From positions 1-46,854 of the forward strand of contig NZ_VIFM01000067.1 in NCBI RefSeq assembly GCF_006636215.1: 46,854 nucleotides of DNA. The letters run 5' to 3'. This document shows positions 16,812-24,179 of this stretch, piece after piece (the stretch's first letter is position 1; every line of letters begins with the position of its first letter). The stretch is from Myxococcus llanfairpwllgwyngyllgogerychwyrndrobwllllantysiliogogogochensis (GTDB lineage: Bacteria > Myxococcota > Myxococcia > Myxococcales > Myxococcaceae). The notes below the pieces were generated by a model. The model searched no databases. It was not told where the DNA came from and saw nothing but the letters and a program-made list of their open reading frames with translations. A program made the position numbers and the translations under genes.

Positions 16812-18818
16812 TCAGCGGGTCACGAGGCGGAGGTTGTCCAGGATGAGGTCGGGCTGTCCGGCCGGCAGGTCGACGAAGAAGGCCACGGGCTGTGCCGCGC
16901 CGAGCTGGAAGTGGGTGCGGACGCGTCCACGCACCGCGTTGCAGCGCGTGCGCAGCTCCCGCCCGTCAGCGGTGATGAAGCCGCAGGACACTCCCACCGT
17001 GTCGCGTGACGTGTCGAATTCGACCGTCCAGGCGCGGCCCGACACGAAAGCCTGTCGTGTCACGACGAACCGCTGGCCCCCACGCAGGAGGGCCGCGAAG
17101 CGCGAGGGAGGGAGTCGCGTCCAGGTCGCCGGGACGGGCGTGCGAGCGCCAGGCTCGAGGATGCCCATGCCCACGCGCCGCGAGTGATACTCGAAGCCGT
17201 TGGCCAGCGGGTCCGCGACGACGACGACCTCCGTCACGGCGAAGGCCCCCGAGTTCTCGCCCGGGGCAAGCCGCAAGGGCTGCGCCGCGCCGGACAGCGG
17301 CACGAAGGTGGTGGCGATGAGCCCCGCGGCCTCGCCCGGGAGCGCGACGGGGCTCGCGTTGCTCAGGAGCGACTGAGTCCCGAGCGAGAGCGTGACGGTC
17401 GCCGGAGTGCCCTCCAGGGCCCGGATGCGCACCGACACGCGATAGGTCATTCCCGCGATGACCTCCGCCGAGGGCAGCGTGAGGGACTCTCCCCGCGCCA
17501 GGGGCACCAGGGGCTCGTTGGGAAAGCGCAATCGCTCCCAGGCGGAGCACGAGGAGGCGGTGCATGGCCAGGGTTTGGGGAAGGGTTGTGTGCCCAGCGC
17601 GCCCCGGCGCAGGAGCCACACGTCGTGCGTCAACCAGAGCAGGGGATTGGGAAACAGGCCCGGCACCAGGGTGTCGCAGACATCGTCCGGGCTCCTCGAC
17701 TCGACGAGCTTCCGGGTGAAGGCCAGCCGCGCATAGCCCAGCCCGGCGTCGCCCGGGAGTCGCGCGGTGCGCGCGGGGTCTTCACAGAGGAAGTCGTAGT
17801 CGTGCGCGGGGAACACCCAGTGGGCCCAGACCGCGACGGGCCCGAGCAGCTCCTGGGTGCCCAGGTGCTCGTTGAGCTGCGTGATTCCGGAGCCGGACGA
17901 GCCATGGCAGCCATGCAGCTCCGTGAGCCGCGCGTCGGTGCCGAAGCCGGAGAGTCCCAGCGAGACGCGGGGCCGGGACGGATTGCTCCAGGGACGGGAC
18001 AGCAGGGGCAGCAGCTGATTCACCCCGTAGTAGTGGTAGTTCTGCGCGGGCTCGTAGTCGATGTAGCGCGTGTAGCGCTGCCAGAGCTCGGTGCTCCGGT
18101 CCTCCGGAATCGAGTAGACCTCGTGGGCCCACGCCATGGACACGGGGACGCCCAGGCCCTCCGACTCGGCGACGTCCAGGTAGTCGTAACGACAGCCGGG
18201 GCTCTCGGCGCCGCAGTCGAGCAACGCGGTGTCGGCCCGGGGGAACGATGCGGGGCACTGGTAGTTGCCGAACGAGTCGCCGCAGCGGGCAATCACCCGA
18301 CACGAATAGGACGACGTGCTGTAGCCCCCGCCCAGCGGCGTCCGTTGGAAGCCGGGAAAGGTGCCCGACAGGCTCTCCGCGGTGGCCTCCCAGTTCACCT
18401 CCGCGTCAATCATCGGGTCATACATCCGGACCTCGAGCGCCTGGTTCGCGGGGTCCCAGACGCTGACGTCGTCCAGGCAGTGCGCGGCGGTGATGGCCCT
18501 GCGTGGGGAAATGAACGTGACGCCGCACGTGTAGCGAAGAGGCGTGCCATCCAGACCCAGGAGCGGCGCATGGGTGACGGGCTGGAGGATGGGGACGAAG
18601 ACGGTGCCCCGGCTGAGCTGACTGCTGCCCGTGGGACCGCCCGGCGCGAGGGCCACGCTGTAATAGTCCTGGTACGCACGCTGGACGGCCTGGGGGGCCA
18701 TTGTCCGCGGCTCCTGGGGTGGCGACTCACCGGGTCCATCGCAGGCCGCGAGGACTGCTCCCAGGATGACGAGGTGGATGCTCGTGCCGACGAACGCGGC
18801 GCGAAGAGACGTCTTCAT
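16812..18818 (-). CDS. Trypsin-like serine protease lipoprotein
   Basis: A 668-residue lipoprotein (MKTSLRAAFVGTSIHLVILG, lipobox LAAC, Cys26). The N-terminal half is a chymotrypsin-fold domain: CGVTFISPRRAITAAHC places catalytic His113, RADTALLD places Asp196, and CHGSSGSG places nucleophile Ser308. The usual GDSGG is GSSGS, so the residue before the nucleophile is Ser, not Asp, which may alter zymogen-type activation. Residues from about 480 form beta-sandwich material (RVSVRIRALEGTPATVTLSL... and a repeat of similar type). The start at 18818 sits directly downstream of a 178-bp repeat shared with 22231-22409; the longer open frame through that repeat is not used. Extracellular proteolysis is inferred. 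Confidence 0.85.
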   Translation of the reverse strand: MKTSLRAAFVGTSIHLVILGAVLAACDGPGESPPQEPRTMAPQAVQRAYQDYYSVALAPGGPTGSSQLSRGTVFVPILQPVTHAPLLGLDGTPLRYTCGVTFISPRRAITAAHCLDDVSVWDPANQALEVRMYDPMIDAEVNWEATAESLSGTFPGFQRTPLGGGYSTSSYSCRVIARCGDSFGNYQCPASFPRADTALLDCGAESPGCRYDYLDVAESEGLGVPVSMAWAHEVYSIPEDRSTELWQRYTRYIDYEPAQNYHYYGVNQLLPLLSRPWSNPSRPRVSLGLSGFGTDARLTELHGCHGSSGSGITQLNEHLGTQELLGPVAVWAHWVFPAHDYDFLCEDPARTARLPGDAGLGYARLAFTRKLVESRSPDDVCDTLVPGLFPNPLLWLTHDVWLLRRGALGTQPFPKPWPCTASSCSAWERLRFPNEPLVPLARGESLTLPSAEVIAGMTYRVSVRIRALEGTPATVTLSLGTQSLLSNASPVALPGEAAGLIATTFVPLSGAAQPLRLAPGENSGAFAVTEVVVVADPLANGFEYHSRRVGMGILEPGARTPVPATWTRLPPSRFAALLRGGQRFVVTRQAFVSGRAWTVEFDTSRDTVGVSCGFITADGRELRTRCNAVRGRVRTHFQLGAAQPVAFFVDLPAGQPDLILDNLRLVTR

Positions 18819-18825
18819 TGAATGA

Positions 18826-19003
18826 CCCCCCAGCTCCAGAGACAGACGTGGCGAGTCCTTCCGCCGCGAGGGGCCGGTGTCCTCGGCGCCCTGGGCACAT
18901 CCTGCCTTCCGAGTCGTGGGTGTGGCCCCTGACGTCCGTCTCCGATGTCGAGGAGTAACACTCGCCACATGTCACACGTCGTGGACGGGACGGCGCGCGA
19001 GGG
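18826..19003. repeat. 178-bp direct repeat, copy A
   Basis: This segment aligns with 22231-22409 in the same orientation at roughly 85% identity by eye. The best block is the shared GACAGACGTGGCGAGTCC and CGGTGTCCTCGGCGCC. One edge lies 7 nt upstream of the protease start codon (minus strand), so the repeat supplies that gene's leader. The two copies flank the three-gene operon 19367-22126. It resembles no insertion sequence end I know. Confidence 0.85.
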
Positions 19004-19139
19004 CAGGGCCTTCGTTCAGCTTCGCACCCAGGACTGGTGGAGCAGGGCGGACCTGCCCAACGAGCGAGAAACGGAAGCAGCATCTGCCCCCCTCATCGAG
19101 GGCGACGCGCACGGCTTCCTCCACTGCGACGAGGACTGA
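18969..19139 (+). CDS. Possible small protein, 56 aa
   Basis: A short frame from ATG 18969 to TGA 19139 with coding-like codon use and an acidic, Trp-containing product (MSHVVDGTAREG..., ending HGFLHCDED). Its first 12 codons lie inside repeat copy A. The corresponding frame of copy B keeps SHVLDGTARKG but diverges afterwards. No good ribosome-binding site is visible. It may be real, or a chance frame in a leader region. Confidence 0.25.
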   Translation: MSHVVDGTAREGRAFVQLRTQDWWSRADLPNERETEAASAPLIEGDAHGFLHCDED

Positions 19140-19209
19140 GGCGGCCGCCGCTGCGCGCACTGGATGTGCAGTGGGGGTTGTAGCGCTGGGTGTCACGGAG
19201 AGTGAAGAT

Positions 19210-19337
19210 TTGTTGCGGCGGACGCAACAACGGCACCGGCGTAGCACCCCAGATTCCGAGGGAAGCCAGAGATGGCCTGCTTCCTGCCTTCACGGGGAGT
19301 GCAGTAACCATCGCACCCGGCCTTGCGCCAGGTGCGA
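19210..19337. promoter_or_regulatory. Two inverted repeats upstream of operon
   Basis: TTGTTGCG / CGCAACAA (19210-19217 and 19223-19230, 5-nt loop) is a perfect 8-bp inverted repeat. A second, TCGCACC / GGTGCGA (19311-19317 and 19331-19337), lies just before the ribosome-binding site AGAGGAG at 19351. Either could be an operator or a leader hairpin for the three-gene operon starting at 19367. No recognised protein site matches. Confidence 0.4.
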
Positions 19338-19366
19338 GTTCCCCACAGCAAGAGGAGTGTCCCCAC

Positions 19367-20101
19367 ATGTTTCATCCGGCTGAGTCACACCGTGGTTCTT
19401 CCAACGGCATGCGCGCGGCAACGCTCGCGATGCTCGCGGTCTTCACCGTTCAGATCGGCTGCAGCCGTGCTCCCGAAGCCAACCCGATGACCAAGGCGCG
19501 CGAGGCCTTGGCCGAGAACATCGTCTTCAGCGCCGTGGAGCCCGCGCAAGTCGTTGACGGGAGCCTGGAGCGGTTTGGCCGGCTGGGCATCGCGATGCAT
19601 GACGAGGTGCCCCGTTTCATGAACTTCGTCCTGCGGCAGACGCTCGTCCGCGGCACGGAGGACGCCGTCCTCGAGGTGTATGACGAGAAGACCGGGGAGC
19701 GCACCATCTACACGGTGAACAACGAGACGGGCGACGCCTGGGTCCACCATGAAGGCGGCAAGCTGCACATGGTCTTCAACGCGGACAAGACCATCCTGGT
19801 GGGTGACAAGCTGGCCGCCAACGAGCAGGAAGCGGCCAGTATCCTCCTCGAGACCGGGGCGCTGGAAGCCGTCTCCGAGTACTCCCTGTTCACGATGATT
19901 GAAGTCATCAGCAAGTACCTTCCCGAGGACAATAATGGGAAGGGCGGCGCCGCGGCGGTGGTCGTCCTCATCGCGGTGGGCGTCTGGTACGTGGGCTCCA
20001 CCGTCGGCTGCTCCCAGCAGTACCGGCGCAACGGTTGCAGGCTCACCGGGTTGAGCAACTACTGCCGCTCGTGGTGCGCCTCGTATTGGTGCCGCTGCTA
20101 G
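19367..20101 (+). CDS. Exported protein with six-Cys C-terminal peptide
   Basis: A 244-residue unrecognised protein and the first gene of a three-gene operon. The signal region ends in VQIGC, a borderline lipobox (Gln at -3). The middle (about 45-190) is soluble and mixed alpha/beta, with VLEVYDEKTGERTIYTV and GDAWVHHEGGKLHMVF. A GKGG is followed by a hydrophobic stretch (about 196-212), and the last 30 residues hold six cysteines spaced C-X8-C-X8-C-X3-C-X4-C-X-C, rich in Arg, Trp and Tyr, ending on the final Cys. This layout (long N-terminal part plus disulfide-sized tail) resembles bacteriocin precursors such as halocin C8, but I see no sequence match. ATG 19367 follows AGAGGAG. A caspase-like protease and an Lnt-like enzyme follow. 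Role as a peptide precursor is inference. Confidence 0.8.
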   Translation: MFHPAESHRGSSNGMRAATLAMLAVFTVQIGCSRAPEANPMTKAREALAENIVFSAVEPAQVVDGSLERFGRLGIAMHDEVPRFMNFVLRQTLVRGTEDAVLEVYDEKTGERTIYTVNNETGDAWVHHEGGKLHMVFNADKTILVGDKLAANEQEAASILLETGALEAVSEYSLFTMIEVISKYLPEDNNGKGGAAAVVVLIAVGVWYVGSTVGCSQQYRRNGCRLTGLSNYCRSWCASYWCRC

Positions 20102-20141
20102 CAGGCCTCCCGGTGTTTCGAGCCAGGAACTGGAACCGTCC

Positions 20142-20816
20142 ATGACTGTGTTGGTAAGGCACTGGCTCCTGGCCCTGCTTCTGGGGGCCTGCGCGTGTCG
20201 GCAGGCCCCCGGAGTGCAGGAGCGCGTCGTGGCGATCTACTCACGCGCGGATGTCGCCGAGTTGCAGCAGTCGCCGTGCTCCGATGCCCGCTGCCCGCAT
20301 GTGGCCCTCGAGGACTTCTCCTGTCCCTCTGGAGTGAGGGCCGAGGTGCTCGTGCTCAGCGGACACAGCCTGCCGCCGAGCTATCTCAACGCGTCTCCGG
20401 AGGACCTCGCGCGGGTGGTTCGGTGCTATCGCCCGGACCTCATCGTCCTGGATACCTGCTACGGCTTCTCCACGCCGCTGCTCACGGCGCTCGCGGAAGA
20501 GGCGCCTGGGGCCTGGGTGCTGGGCTCCACGTACAAGCTGCCCCTCGATGGGTTGCTCTATGACGAGGGCTTCTTCCAGGCCGGAAGCCCCGAGCAGCGC
20601 GCTCGTTTCGTCCGGACGCGCTCTGGCAAGGCGTTGGAGTTGTGGCGGTTGGATGCGAAGGCCATGGACACGGCGCTCGAAGAGGTGTCGCGCTGGGAGC
20701 CCGCGGTGCTGGAGGCCCGGTTGGCGCGCAAGCACCCCAACCTCGTGAAGGTGGCGCTCCCGGGGGAGGCCACGGCGCTGGTCCCCGTTGCGCCCGAGAG
20801 GTTCCGGAAGCGATGA
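20142..20816 (+). CDS. Caspase-like (clan CD) lipoprotein
   Basis: A 224-residue lipoprotein with a clear lipobox (LGAC, residues 14-17). The body shows the clan CD cysteine-peptidase pattern: a hydrophobic strand ending in Gly-His (EVLVLSGHS, His75) and, 31 residues later, another strand ending in Asp-x-Cys (LIVLDTCYG, Cys106), followed by WVLGSTYKLPLDG. This matches the His/Cys dyad of caspases and gingipains in its smallest form, with no extra domain. Small caspase folds are normally cytoplasmic in bacteria, so a lipid-anchored one in the envelope is odd. It starts 40 bp after the Cys-tail gene and overlaps the Lnt-like gene by ATGA. Proteolytic activity and its target, perhaps the upstream Cys-tail protein, are inference. 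Confidence 0.75.
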   Translation: MTVLVRHWLLALLLGACACRQAPGVQERVVAIYSRADVAELQQSPCSDARCPHVALEDFSCPSGVRAEVLVLSGHSLPPSYLNASPEDLARVVRCYRPDLIVLDTCYGFSTPLLTALAEEAPGAWVLGSTYKLPLDGLLYDEGFFQAGSPEQRARFVRTRSGKALELWRLDAKAMDTALEEVSRWEPAVLEARLARKHPNLVKVALPGEATALVPVAPERFRKR

Positions 20817-22126
20817 GCCTGCTCCTGGCCCTGGGCTCGGGTGTCGCGCTGGGCGTCGCCTTTCTGTGGACGTGGGCGCAGCCCTTGGCCTGGGTGGGCA
20901 TCGCGCTGTTGGGGTGGGCGCTCCACCGCGCCAACGGCTGGCGCCAGGCCGCCGCGGCGCTGCTGCTGTCCGCGCTGGTGCGCCAGGGCGTGGCCCTGCA
21001 CTGGTGGGTGGGGACGGCGGAGTTCTACACGGCCCCCTGGCTTCCTCCTCCGTTCATCGTGGCGTTTCTGGGCTGGACGGCCACGGGGGCGCTGTCCCAG
21101 GTGCCGCTGCTGGCGCTGGCGGCGCTGCCCGTGAAGCGGGTGCCACCAAGGTACTGGTTGCCTTTGGGATGGGTGCTGGGCGAGGCGGGGCTGGAGGCGT
21201 GGAGCGGCTTCTCCATGACGCACGTGCTGCATTCCCAATGGATGCAGCCGCCCATCCTGAGGGCCGTGGGCTTCGTGGGGTGGGTGCCCACCCTGGTGCT
21301 CTGCCTGCTCGCCGCCGTGTGCGTTGGAGAGGCCGTGGCCCTGCGCTCGCGCCGCCTGTTGCTGCCGGCCGTGGGCGTCATGCTGGCCCTGGCCGCGCTG
21401 CCCCGGCTGCCCGTGGCGGACGATGCGCTCCAAGGGACGGGCGTGGTCCACATGGCCTCTTCCGTGCGGGTGCCGGAGTCGGTGCCCGAGGCCACGGAGC
21501 GGCTCATCTGGCCAGAGTCCACGGTCCGGGGGCTCCAGCGGGGGACCGAGGGGCGTGTGTCACGGCCGGAGGTCCTCGAGGCCTTCGATGCGCGCCTGCC
21601 GGTCCCCGCCATCGCGGGGCTGATGCTCCGAACGCCCGAGGGTTTTTTCAATGCCGCCGCCGCCTTTGATGCGGACGGGCGTCTGCGGGAGACCCGAGGC
21701 AAGTCCATCCTCGTCCCCATCGGCGAGCGCTCCATCTTCGGGCTTCAGGGAAGAGGGGAGCCGCTGCTCGCAAGCCAGGCGCGACCGCTGCTGTCCCTCG
21801 CGGGGCGGAAGGTGATTCCGCTCATCTGCTACGAGGCCTTCAGCCGCGCCACCGCCTTGCGTGGACGGGAGGCGGGAGGAGAGCTGCTCGCGGTCCTGGC
21901 CAGTGATCTACCCCTGGCTGGAAGTCGCTTCGCCGTGGACCAGGCCATCGGCGGTGTGGTGATGCGGGCGGTGGAGTTGCGCATGCCCGCGGTAAGAGCC
22001 TCGCTGGGAGGCATCGCGGTGGTGGTGTCTTCCGACGGCCGCGTGCTGGCGCGGAGCGCACCGGGGGCGAGCAGCATCCTCATGCTGTCCCCGCCGCCGC
22101 GGATGGTGGAGGCGATGCAGGAGTAG
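20813..22126 (+). CDS. Lnt-like apolipoprotein N-acyltransferase
   Basis: A 437-residue membrane protein: about six to seven hydrophobic segments to residue 200, then a nitrilase-fold domain. All residues essential in E. coli Lnt have counterparts: Glu235 in LIWPES, Lys297 in RGKSILVP, Glu305 in PIGER, and Cys339 with Glu341 in LICYE; RAVELRMPAVRAS and SSDGRVL match the family's later motifs. It is shorter than the usual 500-550 residues, mostly in the membrane part. Lnt adds the third acyl chain to lipoproteins on the periplasmic face. Placement behind two exported proteins, with translational coupling (ATGA), suggests a dedicated copy modifying its operon partners. Whether a housekeeping lnt exists elsewhere cannot be seen. 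Confidence 0.88.
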   Translation: MSLLLALGSGVALGVAFLWTWAQPLAWVGIALLGWALHRANGWRQAAAALLLSALVRQGVALHWWVGTAEFYTAPWLPPPFIVAFLGWTATGALSQVPLLALAALPVKRVPPRYWLPLGWVLGEAGLEAWSGFSMTHVLHSQWMQPPILRAVGFVGWVPTLVLCLLAAVCVGEAVALRSRRLLLPAVGVMLALAALPRLPVADDALQGTGVVHMASSVRVPESVPEATERLIWPESTVRGLQRGTEGRVSRPEVLEAFDARLPVPAIAGLMLRTPEGFFNAAAAFDADGRLRETRGKSILVPIGERSIFGLQGRGEPLLASQARPLLSLAGRKVIPLICYEAFSRATALRGREAGGELLAVLASDLPLAGSRFAVDQAIGGVVMRAVELRMPAVRASLGGIAVVVSSDGRVLARSAPGASSILMLSPPPRMVEAMQE

Positions 22127-22230
22127 GCACGGTCCTCGTGGGCATGCGCCAGTCCTCGGGATGTCGATGTTCACGGGCTCAGCCGGCTGTGCGCGTGAGC
22201 TGACGCTCCTGCTATTCGCCACCCTGATTG

Positions 22231-22409
22231 CCCCCCAACTCCAGCGACAGACGTGGCGAGTCCTCCCGCCGCGTGGGGTCGGTGTCCTCGGCGCCCCGGG
22301 GACATCCTGCCTTCCAGGTCGCGTGCATCGCCCACGACGTCCACCCTCCGACGTCGGGGAGTAACATTCGCCACACGTCACACGTCTTGGATGGGACGGC
22401 GCGCAAGGG
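22231..22409. repeat. 179-bp direct repeat, copy B
   Basis: The partner of 18826-19003, same orientation, about 85% identical by eye with a one-base indel. Here it is not next to an open gene on the minus strand: where copy A leads into a start codon, copy B leads into non-coding sequence. It follows the Lnt-like gene by 104 bp and precedes the CxxCH lipoprotein gene. Bases 22127-22230 hold nothing recognisable. Confidence 0.85.
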
Positions 22410-22501
22410 TGTGTCGAGACCCAAGCCCTGTCGCCGGCACTCGCAAGCCCATGTTTGCGTTTGACTCATCCTCTTTGTGGATTTTGTGTCAGTGAACAAT
22501 G

Positions 22502-22507
22502 TATAAA
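22502..22507 (+). promoter_or_regulatory. -10-like TATAAA in AT-rich block
   Basis: Bases 22440-22540 are the most AT-rich stretch nearby and contain TATAAA; a TTGACT lies at 22461-22466 but too far away to pair with it. It probably belongs to the promoter of the gene at 22611, giving a leader of about 100 nt. No clear -35 at standard spacing. Confidence 0.35.
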
Positions 22508-22610
22508 CGTGAAATCATGGGATTTCTTGCCGACCCGTGAATCCGGCGACGTGCCGGAGTGCTCATCCCTGGCAGGGGGCGCGGCCGTCCGCGCGGGTGT
22601 GAGACCTCGA

Positions 22611-24116
22611 ATGCAACGCATGGTTGAGAAGAGCCAGCTGGACTGGCGCGGGATGCTCGTGTGCGCGGTGGTGGCCCTGGCGGCCGGCTGTGACAACGCG
22701 GCGCCGGAGGCGGAGCCGACCGGGATGGACCCGGCGGAGGAAGTGACGGTGGACCCGACGAGGCACCCGGAGCGCCGCGGCATCGGTGCCATGGCGCTGC
22801 CACCCATGGGGCCGTCGGCGATGGTCGTCACGGTGGACCCGCGCTCGTCGCTCATCATCACCGACGACGCCATCGTGAGGAACTTCCCGCTCGTGCGGGT
22901 GATGAGTCAGCTGGTGACGCAGTCCGGTGTCGCGGGGCTGACGCCGCTGGCGCTCTTCCAGGACTGGTGGAACACGGCGAACCCGCCCAACTGCGGGCCG
23001 CTCTTCAACGGCTTCCAGTATCAGTGTCCGCGAATCGAGGGGAACCAGGCCTTCGTCAATCCCTTCCTCAGCCCGGGCACCAACCCCGACGAGTACGTCC
23101 CGCTGGCGCTCGTCAACCGCTTCGACCTGGCGCCGGCGTCGGGCGTGGACTGCGGTGAGTACCGCATCGTCTATGGCAAGCGCTCCGGCATCCCCGGGGG
23201 TGGCAATCGCAACCTGCTCATCTTCGAGGCGGTCCTGCCCAACCCCAATCCGACCGCCGGCCTCAATGGCTGTGCGCCGGTGGCCAACTTCTGGGCCTCG
23301 CTGACGGGCGCGGCGCTGGCCACCCGCATCGGCGGGCTGCAGAACTTCTACTTCACGGGTCTGCCGGGCTTCATGCCGGTGGTGCACATGGACAACTACG
23401 GCAACCGGACGACGGGGAGCGTGCCGACCGGGCAGGTGCGAACCAACCAGTTCATCCAGCCGCCGTGGACGCTGCGGGAGTTCAGCGTGCGGCGCACGAT
23501 GTGCGGCAGCGTGCCCTGCCAGCTGAACTTCCGGCCGGTGACGGTGAAGGTCAACCCGGGCGGCACGTTGTTCGACCCCGTCTCCGGGCACCCGCTGGCG
23601 CCGTCCTTCCAGAACGTCCTGTTCCCCTCGCAGGTGCCGGCGCTGGCCGTCACCGACATCAACCTGTTCAACAACACCATTCCGGACATGTTCAACAGCG
23701 GCCAGAGCAACGCGCAGGGCCCGGAGAACGACTACCGCTTCCAGTTCGGCCCCAACCCCAGCCCCTTCCGCACCAACATCCAGAACGAGCTGCTGCTGCT
23801 GGGCAGCCCGCTGCTGCCCCAGCACATCGTGGAGCGCTCGATGGCGCTGTCATGCGGCGGCTGTCACGAGCTGAGCAACGGGGCGAACCTGGGCGGCGGC
23901 CTCGTCTGGCCTCCGTCGGGCGGCTTCGTCCATGTGGGTGAGCAGTTCGACCCGGCCCCCGGCCCGTTCGGCCCGCGCTTCCGCATCTCCCCCGCGCTCA
24001 ACGCCGTCTTCCTGCCGCACCGCCGGGCCGTGCTGGAGACGTTCCTCAACTCCTCGTGCGGGGATGCCGTGTGCCAGCCTTGGGAGTCGCCCGCCGCGTG
24101 CCCGGCTGACTGCTAG
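22611..24116 (+). CDS. Secreted lipoprotein with one CxxCH motif
   Basis: A 501-residue lipoprotein (MLVCAVVALAAGC). A long beta-rich central domain (VPLALVNRFDLAP, GEYRIVYGKRSG, NLLIFEAVLPNP) is followed by a single heme-type motif SCGGCHELSNG and a Cys-rich end CGDAVCQPWESPAACPADC, a pattern seen repeatedly in myxobacterial surface proteins. The CxxCH could bind one c-type heme, although no distal Met ligand can be assigned and a structural role is possible. The start is uncertain: ATG 22611 and ATG 22620 both lack a good ribosome-binding site. It is monocistronic. I do not recognise a named family; an envelope electron-transfer or binding role is only a suggestion. Confidence 0.82.
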   Translation: MQRMVEKSQLDWRGMLVCAVVALAAGCDNAAPEAEPTGMDPAEEVTVDPTRHPERRGIGAMALPPMGPSAMVVTVDPRSSLIITDDAIVRNFPLVRVMSQLVTQSGVAGLTPLALFQDWWNTANPPNCGPLFNGFQYQCPRIEGNQAFVNPFLSPGTNPDEYVPLALVNRFDLAPASGVDCGEYRIVYGKRSGIPGGGNRNLLIFEAVLPNPNPTAGLNGCAPVANFWASLTGAALATRIGGLQNFYFTGLPGFMPVVHMDNYGNRTTGSVPTGQVRTNQFIQPPWTLREFSVRRTMCGSVPCQLNFRPVTVKVNPGGTLFDPVSGHPLAPSFQNVLFPSQVPALAVTDINLFNNTIPDMFNSGQSNAQGPENDYRFQFGPNPSPFRTNIQNELLLLGSPLLPQHIVERSMALSCGGCHELSNGANLGGGLVWPPSGGFVHVGEQFDPAPGPFGPRFRISPALNAVFLPHRRAVLETFLNSSCGDAVCQPWESPAACPADC

Positions 24117-24162
24117 CCCTCCTTCGCGCAGGCAGGCATGGGAGTGGGCGCGGAGAGGTGCG

Positions 24163-24168
24163 TATACT
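24163..24168 (+). promoter_or_regulatory. -10 hexamer near start codon
   Basis: TATACT lies 11 nt before the ATG at 24180, giving an expected 5' leader of about 0-5 nt. No Shine-Dalgarno sequence is present between the hexamer and the start codon. Confidence 0.4.
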
Positions 24169-24179
24169 CCGCGCCCACC

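Noticed and set aside
18819-18968. N-terminal extension of the serine protease through repeat copy A
   Set aside because: It would put 50 charged residues before a perfect lipoprotein signal; the equivalent frame in copy B leads into no gene.
19382-20101. Defensin (CS-alpha-beta) fold for the six-Cys tail
   Set aside because: C-X3-C and C-X-C pairs are present, but the order of the remaining cysteines does not fit the defensin pattern, so no fold was assigned.
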